From the NCBI RefSeq assembly GCF_002127325.2, contig NC_035433.2, forward strand, positions 142,961,942-143,025,941: a stretch of DNA of 64,000 nt, written 5' to 3'. The notes beneath the pieces are model-generated. The model worked only from the letters and a program-made list of their open reading frames with translations. It searched no databases and had not been told where the DNA came from. Origin of the DNA: Helianthus annuus (taxonomy: Eukaryota > Streptophyta > Magnoliopsida > Asterales > Asteraceae). Of the stretch, positions 1 to 11,403 are shown in pieces. A program made the translations under genes and the position numbers. Position 1 is the stretch's first letter. Every line of letters starts with the position of its first letter.

Positions 1-194
1 GTAAAGACATGATTAAGAATCTCGTGTATATGATTTGAGTGAAAATGGATGGTAGAATAAGAAGTACGTTTGATAAACAATGTATTTTGAAATCGGTATA
101 AGTAGGTATTTTGAATAATGATAAATGATTTAGGTATAAAACATGATCGGGTTTGCATAATAAAATATTTTGAAAGATAAGTTTTGGGTAACGG

Positions 195-934
195 TCACCT
201 AAGTAAGGGAATCACCCCTAACTCGTTGGTGAAGTCGTTTTAAGGGAAGAGGGGTGGAGTCAATCGTCAAGGTAAGGAAGTCACTCCAATCTCGATGATA
301 CCTCTCCACTAGTTGTTACAAGGAATATGAATTTAAATTATATGAAAATCATGCATATATAAATGTATCGAAAAGGTTCGATATGTTGTGCGTGTGAAAA
401 GAGAAATCAAAGGTAAACTCGAGGTTGAAAGATTGCATCGTATAAAATGAACAATAGAAACACATGTTTGACCAAAGTTTGGAGTGTTCCAAAACGGAAC
501 TTTGACTAACCAAAGTGGTCGAAAAGTCTTTTGAATTTGAGGAGCATGTTTTGGCCTAATAGGTAAAATACTCTCGCCGACAAGTCGGTTAACGGTATTT
601 ACCCTTCCGGTTACTACATGTCCCAAATCAATCGAAATTTCGAGACTTGGCGGGATTTATGAAAAAAATGCCAAGGAGTGGAACTAGTCGACAAGGTGCG
701 GGTTTCACCCCTAACTTTACGATTTCGTATCCTAAGTGTGGTTGGTACTCGTCGGGTCAAAATTTAATTTCGACGTGTTGACGAGGGTCCACTAGAACTT
801 GAAATTTGAGATTTACCATTAAGATGTGGATTTCACTCCTAGCTTAATCGCGATATCTCGTGTAAAAAAAAAAAAAGAATAGGTAGATTGAGAGTCGTTC
901 ACCAAATTGTGGGTTTCACGCCTATTTTGGTGAA
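195..934 (-). repeat. Five-unit hairpin array in leader of element B
   Basis: Five copies of a 19-nt core resembling GTGNGGGTTTCACCCCTAA begin near 203, 272, 696, 824 and 907. Each is flanked by arms that pair with each other but differ between copies. Unit 5 pairs 898-906 with 926-934 (9 of 9). Unit 4 pairs 818-823 with 843-848 (6 of 6). Unit 2 pairs 263-271 with 291-299 (7 pairs, one wobble, one mismatch). Unit 3 pairs 688-695 with 715-722 around a 2x2 mismatch. Unit 1 pairs 195-202 with 226-232 with one bulge. All lie in the presumed transcribed leader. Function unknown. Confidence 0.65.
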
Positions 935-1022
935 TTCGTCTCATTTGTACAATATGAGTGTTGTCGGATTTAGAATAATCGAGTAAAATGCATGAGGGAA
1001 GTGTATGTCGAAGGAGATACAC

Positions 1023-1180
1023 AAACAAGTATAAACACATAAGAAAGCATATCAAGGATGATACTTAAATAATGAAATAAAACAAGTATTAACACATAGA
1101 GAAATATGTCAAGAATAACACATAAAGAATCGAACAACGAAACAAGTGTTAACACATAATAAAACAAGCATTAATGCGTA
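1023..1180. repeat. Degenerate tandem repeat in B leader
   Basis: Four degenerate copies of a unit resembling AACAAGTATTAACACATAA occur near 1023, 1082, 1142 and 1163, between the hairpin array and the primer binding site. The region is A-rich with no convincing reading frame. Confidence 0.5.
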
Positions 1181-1347
1181 AGAATAACATGTCGAATATT
1201 ACACATGAGTAACATACATGTTTAAAAGAGCATAAATAAGTAACAAATAAAGTATCATGTAGTAGTCCAAGCAAAGCATACGAATAAGGTTCTAAAACTA
1301 TAGACTAGGCTAAAGCATTCCTACTTTTCCTAATTCCCTATAGTTAT

Positions 1348-1360
1348 GGCTCTGATACCA
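1348..1360 (-). other. Primer binding site of element B (initiator tRNA-Met)
   Basis: Read on the minus strand this is TGGTATCAGAGCC, complementary to the 3' end of plant initiator tRNA-Met. It lies three bases from the LTR end, which fixes both the orientation of B (minus) and the LTR boundary at 1364. Confidence 0.9.
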
Positions 1361-1363
1361 ATC

Positions 1364-3587
1364 TGTCACACCCCAACCAATGGCGGAAACATCGGGATGA
1401 GACGAAGTGTGAAGATTGCTAGAGACATCATAACGCTATTTGTGACAATATTTAGAAATTCCAAATTTCATTTCATTTCATAACTTCAAATAGTCAACAT
1501 TACAAGAAATTCAAATACAACAAGTTTAACATAACAACATGATAACATAACAAAATTTGATACAACATATTAAACCCTAACGTCTATATGTGTATCTAGG
1601 CATCAACGCTACTTCTTTTCTTAGCATCGTCCTCATCAACCTGTAACATGTTTAAAATAATTCAATGCAAAAGCAAGGGCGAGTATACAAGTTTGGTACA
1701 TACATAGCATAAGATAAAAGTGTGAACAATTCCTCATAGCAAGCATGCGATTCAAGATAAACATTAAATATGGCATGTGTATAACATATCAAACCAAGAA
1801 AACGCAACTTGCTCATGACATAACCAAAGTTTCAGTAGAGGCGGGTCGTTAATCCTATAGCGCTACATATGTCAAGGTTTGGCTCGTACAAAGTTAATGA
1901 TAAGTTCAACACATAAGAATCACCCAAATTTAAAGTATCAAGTCATCACATATACAAGCATGTTATAGGAATGTTCATGTGTTTAGACAAAAGTTCATGT
2001 GTAAGTTTCAATAGGTAAACATGTTACGCCCCGAAAGTGGTAAAAGTAAAAAGGGGAAAAGTACGAGTATACTCACAAAGTTTGCATATGTTTTCCGATT
2101 ATCCAATTGTTGACGAGTTGATGAGGTTAGAAGGTTGAATGTGTAGGGTTAAAGTTCATGTATGCTTAGAGTCGAGATTCGGTATTTAAAACAACATAAA
2201 AGTAAGATATGAGAATAGCATGTGAAAGTAATCATCTTCAACCCATAACACTTGTATGACACTTGGTAACCACAAGGGTTATGATAATATTTTCATGAGT
2301 TGAACACCCATAAGAATCACAACAAGGTTTAGGTCTTAGGTGATGTTCTACTACTTTAACATATAAACATGAGTTCAACATCAAAGATTCGAATGAGTGT
2401 ATATATATATTTAGGTTAAGTACTACATATTATTTAGTCCAATAATTCAAGTAGGAGGTAGAAGATTACATCTTCATTTAGGTACCTCAAGTTGAGTCAT
2501 GGGTGTCATGGATGGGGTAGGAAGACAAGGCTTCCATTTAGGTACCCCTTTGATGTTCACCACTACACTTGATGTAAAAACAACCAAGGAGGGTCATGAA
2601 CTAAGGTCATTACAAGTATGTAAAGTAAACTAACTAATAGAAATCATCAAATCATGTGAGGATTGTATGTTTGGACAACCCAAGTTGTTCCATAATCACT
2701 CATGTATCAAAGACTATTTTTGACATGATTTGTGGGTTGAAACCCTAGACAAAACACCAAGTTTATGAGGTTTAATCCTCTGATTTTAAATGTCTCAACC
2801 TTGTTTTTAAGCTTAACCAACCATGGGATAAGTTGTAAGCATTAGGACATAGGTATGAGATGTGTTGAACACAAGTTACATAGGTTTAAACAAGTTTTTG
2901 ATGAACATAAAAACAAACAGAAAGTTTATGGACGATTTCGGGGCATTTCCAGGTCTGATTTCTCCAAGGAGAAGTCTAGGAATCGAACCCCATGATTATA
3001 CAAGCAAGTAGGAAAAAGAATCGAGTGAATCGGATAAGAATTGAGTGAGTTATGCTCATTTTCGTGAAGGGGTGTCAATCTACTCGAACCCTTGCTTTCA
3101 GCTACGGTTTGGTGGATGTTTTGTGAGTTTTTAGGGTTGCAAAAGTGGTAGGGAGGCTGGTTATAAGTGGTATTTATAGGGGGAAGGATTAGGGTTTCAA
3201 TGGGTTGGGCTTTGGAAGTGTTTAGAAGGGGTTACACCTTGAAACTAGCCCACAAACCCAACTATATGGGCTGAATTTTGCTGAATTGGGGCTGCCATAT
3301 TTCTTTATTTTTTTATTTTTTTAAAACATTATAATGAGTAATTTTGTTAGTTAAGTTGTGTAATAATGTGCAACAATGTTTCCCCTAACTTGTAACAAGG
3401 TGAAATATGAAATAAAACATGATTTAACTAGGTAAAGAGTGTAATGTACAAGTTTTATTTACGAAGCAAGTTCCGTATTTTACAACGATTACGATGAAAG
3501 AATGGTTATAAGAACACAAGATTTCCAAAGATAGAATTTCACATAAGGTTTCTAAATGTAGGAAGTTTGAAAACGCAGGGCGTTACA
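1364..3587 (-). repeat. 5' LTR of element B
   Basis: 2224 bp, bounded by TG at 1364 and CA at 3586-3587, with terminal inverted ends TGTCACACC (left) and GGGCGTTACA (right). The left end is set by the adjacent primer binding site. The right end is set by the point where homology to element A's LTR begins. No reading frame of note; only this copy is in the window, so it cannot be dated. Confidence 0.8.
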
Positions 3588-4358
3588 GGACAGGCAGCTG
3601 TCCATTTTCTGCTGCCAGCGACCTCTTTACGGACCGTAATCACAAGGTCTTGCGGTCCGTATGCTCCTCTTACGGGCCGTAAGCTTAAACCTTTACGGTC
3701 CGTAACCGACCTTACTGAAACATTTTCAGGTGCCTTCCTTACGGACCGTAAGCCTAAGGCTTTGCGGTCCGTAACCGATGGCCAGAGGACAAAAACTTGC
3801 AAACTTTTAAGTCTTGACCATGCAATCTCATAAATCCGAATCTATGCCATCTTTCTTAGATGTGGGGCCTCATTGCACAGCCATTGCATGCTTGAAATTT
3901 CCTTACATGTTCCCTACTTTTCCTTGGACTCTTGTGGGAAGATTTATTTGACGGAACATCCAAGAAAGTTTTGATTTGTAACAATTGAACAAGGTTAATA
4001 AGTGTCCCCTAAATCTTAAAAGATTAAGGTTAAAATCAGATTTTCTTGTAGTAATATTATCCATAGTCCATTTTTCCATATAAAGATGGAAATTTTATTT
4101 ATTCGGAAATCAACCGGTTAGAACATAAGATGTTTATCAAATGATTTATGGATCTTGGGATTTATAATTTGGGTCGCTCAGAGGTGATTTAATAACGTGT
4201 CGCCCTTGGGTCGTTCAGAGGTATTTTAAATAACATGACGCCCCTTTTTATTAGAAATCCTACCACACATCTTTTTATTTAATCTGGTTTCTCTGACACG
4301 TCTGTCACACATGACACGTGTCTTTATTCTAATGGACAGGAATTTTCGAGGTGTTACA
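3588..4358 (-). repeat. 3' LTR fragment of element A
   Basis: 771 bp, collinear without gaps with 32749-33519. In minus orientation it starts TGTAACACCTCG just after a polypurine tract. The other roughly 2.7 kb of this LTR is missing because element B is inserted at 3587/3588; it should continue beyond the left edge of the window. Confidence 0.9.
3627..3774. repeat. Cluster of ACGG-N-CCGT near-palindromes in A LTR
   Basis: Six copies of a motif of the form TTACGGACCGTAA or TTGCGGTCCGTA in about 150 bp, the central base being A, T or G. Adjacent copies can also pair with each other (ACGGACCG with CGGTCCGT). The same cluster recurs in the other LTR at about 32788-32935. Could be protein-binding sites or RNA stems in U3; nothing in the sequence decides. 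Confidence 0.7.
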
Positions 4359-4374
4359 TCCTCACCCCCTTAAA
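4359..4374 (-). other. Polypurine tract of element A
   Basis: On the minus strand a purine-rich AAGGGGGTGAGGA lies directly against the start of the 3' LTR, where plus-strand DNA synthesis is primed in this class of element. Confidence 0.75.
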
Positions 4375-4394
4375 AGAAATCTCGACCTCGAGAT

Positions 4395-6658
4395 TTACTG
4401 AAATAATTGAGGGTATTTCTCTTTCATCGTGGATTCTAACTCCCACGTATAATCAGGACCTCTGCGGCCCTCCCATCTGACCTTGACAATGGGCACGTGC
4501 TTCATTCGAAGCTTCTTTACCTGTCGGTCCTCAATCGACACAGGCTTTTCTATGAATTTTAAGCTTTCATCTATATGCACATCTGTATGCGGTATGACTA
4601 GCGATTCATCAGCTAGACATTTCTTCAGATTGCAGATGTGGAATACATTATGAATACCACTAAGCTCCTCTGGTAAGTTCAACTTATAAGCCACTGATCC
4701 TACACATTCGATGATCTCGAATGGTCCAATATACCTCGGGCTTAACTTACCTTTCTTGCCAAATCTCATTACCCCTTTCCAAGGTGATACTTTGAGCAAA
4801 ACTCTATCACCAACCTCGAACTTGAGGGATTTTCGCTTACCATCAGCATAGCTCCTCTGCCTATCACGGGCAGCTTTTAGGTGCTCAGTAATTTGGGTAA
4901 TCTTATCCGTTGTCTCCAGGACTAATTCTGGTCCTGATACTTGAACTTCTCCTACCTCTGCCCAACATATGGGTGTTCTGCATTTTCTACCATATAGGGC
5001 CTCAAAAGGCGCAGCCTTAATGCTGGTGTGGTAGCTATTATTGTAGGAGAACTCAATCAGAGGTAGGTGCCTATCCCAACTTCGTCCTAGGTCAATCACG
5101 CATGCACGAAGCATATCCTCTAAGGTTTGAATAGTACGCTCACTTTGCCATCCGTTTGAGGATGATAAGCTGTACTAAAATTTAGCTGCGTACCCAGAGA
5201 CTTTTGGAAACTCCTCCAGAAATGAGATGTGTATCTGGTATCCCTATCAGAGATTATAGATACTGGTACGCCATGCAGGGATACGATCTTATCCACGTAC
5301 AGTTGGGCTAGCATGTCAGAGCTGAAAGTCTCTCTAATGGGTAGGAAATGTGCTGACTTAGTCAGTCGATCAACTATCACCCAAATAGTATCATTTCCTT
5401 TTGGTGTTTTAGGCAACTTGGTGATAAAATCCATTGTTACCATTTCCCATTTCCAGGTGGGAATCTCAGGCTGTTGTAGCAAACCTGACGGTTTCTGATG
5501 CTCAGCTTTAACTTGAGCGCACGTCAGACATTTAGCCACATGGGTGGCTATAGACTTTTTCAAGCCTATCCACCAGTAATTTGCCTTTACATCCTGGTAC
5601 ATTTTATCCGCTCCAGGATGGACGGAATATTTGGAGCTGTGGGCTTCCTTAAGGATGACGTCACGAAGACCTCCAAAGATAGGAACCCATATTCTTCCAT
5701 TTAGCCTCAGGATTTCGTCCTTGCCATAGGATAACTGTTCTTCAGTTACTCCTAGCTTTTCATCAGGGTAGTTAGCTTCTAGCACGGCTTCCTTCTGTGC
5801 AGCTAACAACCTTTCATTTAGATTGTTCCTGACCTCAATGCTTTTGGCATTGACTCTGATTGGCTTTATCCTTTCTTTCCTGCTCAGGGCATCTGCTACT
5901 ACATTGGCCTTGCCTGGATGGTATCTTATTTCACAGTCATAATCATTTAGGGTTTCCATCCAACGTCGCTGCCTCATGTTTAATTCTTTCTGGTTGAACA
6001 GATGCTGAAGGCTTTTATGATCAGAGTAGATCACACATTTAGTGCCATACAAATAGTGCCTCCACAACTTTAGTGCAAATATCACAGCACCCAATTCCAG
6101 GTCATGGGTGGTGTAGTTCTTCTCGTGTACCTTTAATTGTCGTGAAGCGTAGGCAATGACCTTGCCTTTCTGCATTAACACACAACCCATCCCGGTGTGT
6201 GATGCATCACAGTAGACTACAAATTCATCAATCCCATCAGGTAACGTCAACACGGGAGCGTTACTCAACTTCTGCTTCAGGATGTCAAATGACTCTTGCT
6301 GCTTAGGTCCCCAATTGAATTTGCTACTCTTGCGAGTCAACAAAGTCAGGGGTGCTGCAATTCTTGAGAAATTTTTGATGAATCTCCTGTAGTATCCTGC
6401 CAAACCTAGGAAACTGCGGATTTCCGTAGGTGTCTTTGGCTCCTGCCAATTCATGACAGCTTCAACCTTAGCGGGATCCACTTGAATACCACACTCACTG
6501 ACCACGTGTCCAAGAAATTGGACTTCTCTTAACCAAAACTCACATTTGGAAAACTTCGCATATAGCTTTTCTTGATAAAGCAGTTTTAGAATACATCGGA
6601 GGTGCTTCTCGTGATCAGCTTGATTTTTGGAATAAATGAGAATGTCGTCGATGAAGAC
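4395..6658 (-). pseudogene. Element A pol, 3' part: RT end, RNase H, integrase, chromodomain
   Basis: Continues the RT gene interrupted by element E at 6658. Reading on the minus strand: the second half of the RT catalytic region, RNase H (a [12 protein letters not shown] stretch and [10 protein letters not shown]), an H2C2 zinc-binding region ending CLTCAQVK, integrase core ([20 protein letters not shown]) and a C-terminal chromodomain ([16 protein letters not shown]) ending at 4395. A one-base frameshift near 5145-5150 falls beside the third catalytic acidic residue of integrase (DGQ.E region), so the frame ends early at 5120 and the chromodomain part continues in another frame. No other stop is seen. 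Confidence 0.9.
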
Positions 6659-7089
6659 TGATGCGTGTCGGTGTGTATATAATTTAGATATATTTTTAAG
6701 CCCTTTTTACACTTTTAGCCAAGTTTTAAATTTATAAAACACAATATTTACTAACACTAAACACACATATGGGCAAGTGCACCCATCGTAGACGTAGTAT
6801 AGTGTTGGTAAGATACCGAGGTCGTCCAAGGACACAAGAGCTTTTAATACCGGTTTATCCTCAACGTCTAATCAAATCAAAAAGTTAGAAAAATGTTTTA
6901 AACTAAGAAAAATAAAAACTAACTAAATGCTGAAAAATAAAATAAAATAAAAACAGATAGACAAGATGAATCACTTGGATCCGACACGTGTATTAGTATA
7001 ACCTTTGATTATTTTCGCACTTTTGCACTTGTTTAAGAGATTATCTTAGTTATTGTAGTAGGCCCCTTTTTCGGAGGTGACGTTACCCT

Positions 7090-7254
7090 CAACCCAGTAG
7101 TTTGAGTCAGCAAGGATACAATCCTAAAGGGTTGGATTATTGAAAGATAATGAATTAAGTTATTAATGCAAATTATGGTAGGCCCCGCTTTTGGCGGTGA
7201 CGTTACCCTCGGCTAAGTAGTCTGAGTCAGCAGGGATACAGTCCTAAATAGCCG
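7090..7254. repeat. Two iterated stem-loops with different stems in E LTR
   Basis: Two related blocks share a 33-nt interior (7096-7128 and 7216-7248, three differences). They are closed by different perfect 6-bp stems: CAACCC with GGGTTG (7090-7095 / 7129-7134) and CGGCTA with TAGCCG (7210-7215 / 7249-7254). Inside each is a smaller hairpin GGAT-ACA-RTCC. The same pair occurs at 17370-17534 in the other LTR. Confidence 0.75.
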
Positions 7255-7880
7255 GGTTATAGTATTAATAGTAGTTAGCTTATGAGGGGGTCAAAGAGTT
7301 TGGATCCCCGCCATCCAATACCTATGGGCATTGAAAGAGATCCTACTAAATTTGACCCAGGTCCCAAGCAGGACCTCTAAACGCTGAACAAGGGCAAGAC
7401 CTTTACCAAACCGTTCCCTTAACCCCCGACCAGGTAGCCAACATACCTCCATATAGACCGTGGAGATATGAATGGTGAAAATCTTTTATTTTATATAGAC
7501 AGTAAAATAATGCCAAGACACCATGGACAAACGATAAGGAAAGATCACCTTCAACATAAGTAACTAGTTATTAAAGTCATTAATACAAAACCAAATAAAA
7601 AGTGCAAAAGATTAAAAATAAAAAGTATTATACTAAACACTTGTCTTCACCAAGTGATGTAAGAGACTTAGGCAAACATGGCCTTGATTGTCAAGAACTC
7701 TTACGATCAATCTTGGATCCCGAGACGACTCACACACTCTATGATGGACAATGGATGATGGTGGTGGATGATGGTGTTATGGTGGTGGTGGGTGGTGGAT
7801 GAAGTGTGAGAGAGGTGGTGTGCCAAGGGATGAGAGAGAATGAAGCCAAGCTCCTCTATTTATAGGCTGAACAGAACGCT

Positions 7881-8105
7881 GGACACGGCCCCGTGTTCGC
7901 TGAACACGGCCCCGTGCCCGTCTGACATTCTCTCTCTTCATTAATTGTAATTGCGAATTACAATTAATGCGCCTGCTGTACTTTCAACACGCCCCCGTGT
8001 CCGCTGGGCACGGCCCCGTGGTGAGCAATGGAAGCTTCTACTGGTTTGTCTTTTCTGCTGCTTCCTGGGCACGCCCCCGTGTTCACTGGACACGGGGCGT
8101 GTTCA
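7881..8105. repeat. Paired CACGG-CC-CCGTG motifs in E LTR
   Basis: Six copies in three close pairs of an 18-bp near-palindrome such as GAACACGGCCCCGTGTTC, with variants in the centre (GGGGG, CCCCC, GGGGC). The other LTR has the same six. About 16 more lie inside E at about 9748-9941, 11472-11511, 12029-12064 and 16608-16802, nearly always as pairs about 21 bp apart. Confidence 0.8.
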
Positions 8106-8351
8106 GGCTCTGTTTCTCTTCTCTTTGTCTTGGGAGGTGCCGTTGAGGGTCCGGGCAGTTCACTTTTGTTCCTTTTCTTGTATTTATGGTAGATTTAGTA
8201 GTCTTTTTGCTTCTTTTGTGATTTTGAGCTCATTTCATCCTGAAAATACAAAAGGAAGACAAAAACACTCTTTTTCCAACATTAGTACTTAAAAAGGGTT
8301 AGTTTTATGCCTTAATTGATGTGTTTTATATGTTGCATTTTACACACATCA

Positions 8352-8368
8352 AATACCCCCACACTTGA
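8352..8368 (-). other. Polypurine tract of element E
   Basis: On the minus strand AAGTGTGGGGGTATTT abuts the 3' LTR. A second similar tract, AAGTGTGGGGGGGATG, lies upstream at about 9632-9647. Confidence 0.75.
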
Positions 8369-10260
8369 ACTTTTGCTTGTCCTCAAGCAAAACTCTTTTA
8401 ATGTGGCTTACACTCCCAAATGGAATAGGTAGAAGAGAAGTTTTTTTAACTTGTCCTAGAGTGTCGGGAATCCAAGGTTTGTATAGGTTCTATTTTTATT
8501 TTATTTACAATCTTATTCGTCATGGTTTATTTTGAACTTTACATAAGATAAATTACTAATTTTGGCATAGCATGCCTTATTAAAATTCCATTTATATACA
8601 AGTTCACATACCTCACGGGAGATCACTCAATCATTCGGCCGAAGGTGTATATTTAAGTGAATCGCTCGAGAGCGGCACAGATTTACATTTTCCATATGCT
8701 TGCCAAGCGATCAATCCTCCTCCTTTTTAACTTTTACCTTTGTAAATATCAAGAGGTCTTTTGGGGTGAAGGCTTGGGTTTAAAGGTGGGTGGTTGGTTA
8801 GTGGTTAGTAAAAAGGGCGAAAATCGTAACAAGTGTCGGTTTTCGTAAAATACCTTATTTTTGGTGACATTTATTTTTGAAGTATTTCTCCAAACAAGCT
8901 TTTTGTAGCTTATGTTTGTTTTTGACTTCATCATTTTTTAATTTTTTTTTTTTTTTTTTTTTTTGATCACGTAAAGGTATGTTTATGAAAAACCGAGTTT
9001 GTTACTAAAATAAAAGTGAAAAAATGAAAAAGGTTTTTGGTGGGTAGAAAATTGTTTTGGGGGTAATGAAATGAAAGGTTTAGGCTCAAAGGGGTTTTCT
9101 AGGGGGATTTTGGGTAGGTAAAAAAAAATGAAAAATAATGGTTTTGAAAGAAAAATAGTTAGTCCTAATGCCTCCATCATTTACTTACTTGGGTTTAAGT
9201 TGGTAGGGACCGGGAATGTATCGTCGTGGCAAGTTCTAGATTTGTAAAGACCGAGCGGCTATTCACACAAGAAACGAAAAATGAGCATTTAATCTAAATA
9301 TGTGTATTTTTATGCTCAATAAAGGCTCAAAACTCACTTTTTGTGGGAATGGGTTTTTAATGTGACCGAGCATATATAATCGAATTTTAGCTAGACTTGT
9401 TATACCGTTTCATAATTTTCTTATGTTAGTTCTTTTTATCACGACGCTATCGGTTGTAAGTTTGTAAAAATATAACCCTTTTATGACTTGTTATTCCCAA
9501 CTTAAACTAAGACAAGTAAATAAATAAAAAAAATTGAAAAAGTTTTTGAAAAAAATTTGGGGTGTTTAGCGATTCCAATAGAGTTTTGTGTAAGGCTTGT
9601 TTTAGGATTTTGCAAAATTCCAAGGTTTTAGCATCCCCCCCACACTTAAATTACACATTGTCCTCAATGTGTCCAAAAATAGAGTTTTTGGCTGATTAGA
9701 ATATGTAAAAGTGTGTTTAAAAACAAAGATTTGTGTTACTGGCGCTCTGGACACGGCCCCGTGTTCATTGAACACGGCCCCGTGTTGAACTGCCAGTAAC
9801 GAAAAACTTACAGAGGGTGAACACGGGGGCGTGTTGGGTGAACACGGCCACGTGTCCGACAAAAATCTGCAGGTCAGTAGCCAAACAGCAGTACTGGGAG
9901 ATGAACACGGGGGCGTGTCGGCTGAACACGTCCCCGTGTGGATAGTCTGTTAGCCAGAAAAATATGGTTTTCTCCCGGTTTCTTCCTCCTAGGGCTGCGA
10001 GTGCTAATGTTTAGCATTCTAACCCTTGCATTGCACCTGTTCAAGCATTCAATACCATCCAACCAGGCACCAAACATCCTAATCTTACCATAGTTAAACA
10101 TTATCCAACACAAGGTAAAAACAAAGTAAAAATAAAAAGAAAAGAGTTAAGGAAAGTAAATTGTCTTGACAAATGGCACGCAGGCCATGAATTGTTCGAT
10201 AGGAAGGGTAATCAAACCTGTGGGCTCATAACCAGCTAGCCCTTTGCTCCTCCCGGCCTC
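8369..10260 (-). other. Noncoding 3' region of element E
   Basis: About 1.9 kb between the env-position ORF and the 3' LTR. It holds a T run near 8940-8964, a second polypurine-like tract (9632-9647) and six GC near-palindromes (9748-9941). Reading frames here are short and cross the GC repeats; none looks like a gene. Confidence 0.6.
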
Positions 10261-11403
10261 CTACTCCATATCTTCATCACTGTCTTCACCTCCGCCTCCC
10301 TGCCTCGCCATGTACTCCCGGATGCTACCGATGTCATCTTGTATGTCGTTGACGCTTCGTTCGATAGCTCCTACCCGGAGGTGTGTGTTGTTGGCGAGGT
10401 TGTAGGTGTTCCGGGTGCACATGAGGTTTTCCTGCAAAAGATCATGCAAACTTTGGAAATTAGGAAAACCGCCTCCTTGAGAGGAGGATTGACCCTGTTC
10501 GCCTTGGGGAGGGAATTGGTACTGTGGAGGTGGTGCATGAAGAACTAGAGCTTCTTGCGGGTTCCATGCGTAGCCTTGCGTCCTTTGAAAGCTCACCGTC
10601 CCGTCCTCCGCTTCATAGAGCAAGTTCATGGCCCGGCAGATATGGTAATCAACCCGTCCCGACCATGGGCCCCTTTCGAAGGACTTCGGGATGTTCGCGA
10701 AGTGCTTGAAAAGACGGTACACCCATCCCCCGAAGAAGATTGGTGTAGGAGCAGAGGCAAGGCGGTTCAAGTGCATGTTCCGCAGTAGGAGGTAAGGAAC
10801 ATCGAGAGGCTTCCGGTTGTGGATGCAGTGAAGGACAACCAAATCTCTAACCCCAACAACGCCACTACTGTCATGGCGTTGGTTCAGCGAGTACGTGAGG
10901 AGCCTGTGGATGTAGCGGTATAACGGGTCTCTCAGTTTGGTACTCTTTGTGCTGCTGGAGTTGTAGATCCCCTCACCGATTTGAGCCCATGCGGCTTGGC
11001 GTTCTGTTGCGTCCAAATCTCGCAATCCCCCGGTATTCTCTTCGTTCCCCGCTTCTTCGTCTTTGTACAGCCCAATGATTGATCCGAACTGCGCCATGGA
11101 GGTCCTATAGGTCGTGCCCCCACATCGAAACTCGACCGCCTCGTGATCAAACGGGTCGCGTCTTGAGCTGAAGATGAACGTGCTATAGAACTCCAATGTG
11201 CATTGGTGGACCGACCGAAGTCGGGTAGTCAATGCAACGTGCAGTGGACCCGTCACTATGTTGTTGAAGCGGTCCAGTTGGTTTACCATTGTCAGAAGAT
11301 CGGTACATGCCCGCCTTGGATATTCTTCGGGCCTTGTTTGTAGGACCTCATAGCGAGCCCTGGCGTCAAGTTCGCTGGCATTGAACCGTGTGAATTTGGA
11401 CAT
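10261..11403 (-). CDS. Athila ORF1-like protein in env position
   Basis: 380 residues, MSKFTRFNASELDARARY to GGGGEDSDEDME, in the place where Athila elements carry the env-like ORF. It resembles the plant Athila ORF-1 family (recall: conserved FYSTF, CGGTTYRTS, LGxxxGLY-type and DLVVLHCI stretches). No signal peptide or clear membrane segment is visible, so an envelope function is not supported; the C-terminus is Q/P/G-rich, then acidic. Translation probably starts at ATG 11403, since TTCTTTTCAG immediately precedes it and looks like a splice acceptor. The frame is open throughout. Role unknown. Confidence 0.8.
   Translation of the reverse strand: MSKFTRFNASELDARARYEVLQTRPEEYPRRACTDLLTMVNQLDRFNNIVTGPLHVALTTRLRSVHQCTLEFYSTFIFSSRRDPFDHEAVEFRCGGTTYRTSMAQFGSIIGLYKDEEAGNEENTGGLRDLDATERQAAWAQIGEGIYNSSSTKSTKLRDPLYRYIHRLLTYSLNQRHDSSGVVGVRDLVVLHCIHNRKPLDVPYLLLRNMHLNRLASAPTPIFFGGWVYRLFKHFANIPKSFERGPWSGRVDYHICRAMNLLYEAEDGTVSFQRTQGYAWNPQEALVLHAPPPQYQFPPQGEQGQSSSQGGGFPNFQSLHDLLQENLMCTRNTYNLANNTHLRVGAIERSVNDIQDDIGSIREYMARQGGGGEDSDEDME

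Larger units (their letters stand above)
1..3587 (-). mobile_element. Element B: LTR retrotransposon, 5' part, runs off left edge
   Basis: A minus-strand LTR element of which only the 5' LTR (1364-3587), primer binding site and about 1.35 kb of leader lie in the window. The LTR runs in minus orientation from TGTAACGCCCTG to GGGGTGTGACA. On the right it abuts sequence (3588 on) that matches element A's other LTR base for base, so B inserted into A's 3' LTR; GGACA at 3588-3592 is the expected target duplication, its partner being outside. No gag or pol is visible, so lineage is uncertain; the LTR ends resemble those of gypsy element A. Confidence 0.8.
6659..8351 (-). repeat. 3' LTR of element E
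   Basis: 1693 bp from TGATGCGTGT to ACACACATCA. It contains the covarying stem pair (7090-7254), a GGT/GAT-rich stretch near 7740-7800 and six GC-rich near-palindromes (7881-8105). Small reading frames inside it recur identically in the other LTR and are not genes. Confidence 0.95.

Noticed and set aside
3539..3833. Overlapping ORFs on both strands in the A LTR (also 32652-32994)
   Set aside because: Open frames result from the palindromic ACGG-CCGT repeats, not from coding.
7602..8292. Small ORFs inside the E LTRs, identical at 7602-8292 and 17882-18572
   Set aside because: They lie wholly in LTR sequence and are repeated only because the LTRs are; they include the GC near-palindromes.
10261..11403. 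Calling the E env-position ORF a true envelope protein
   Set aside because: No signal peptide or transmembrane segment is visible; only its position and similarity to Athila ORF1 are supported.
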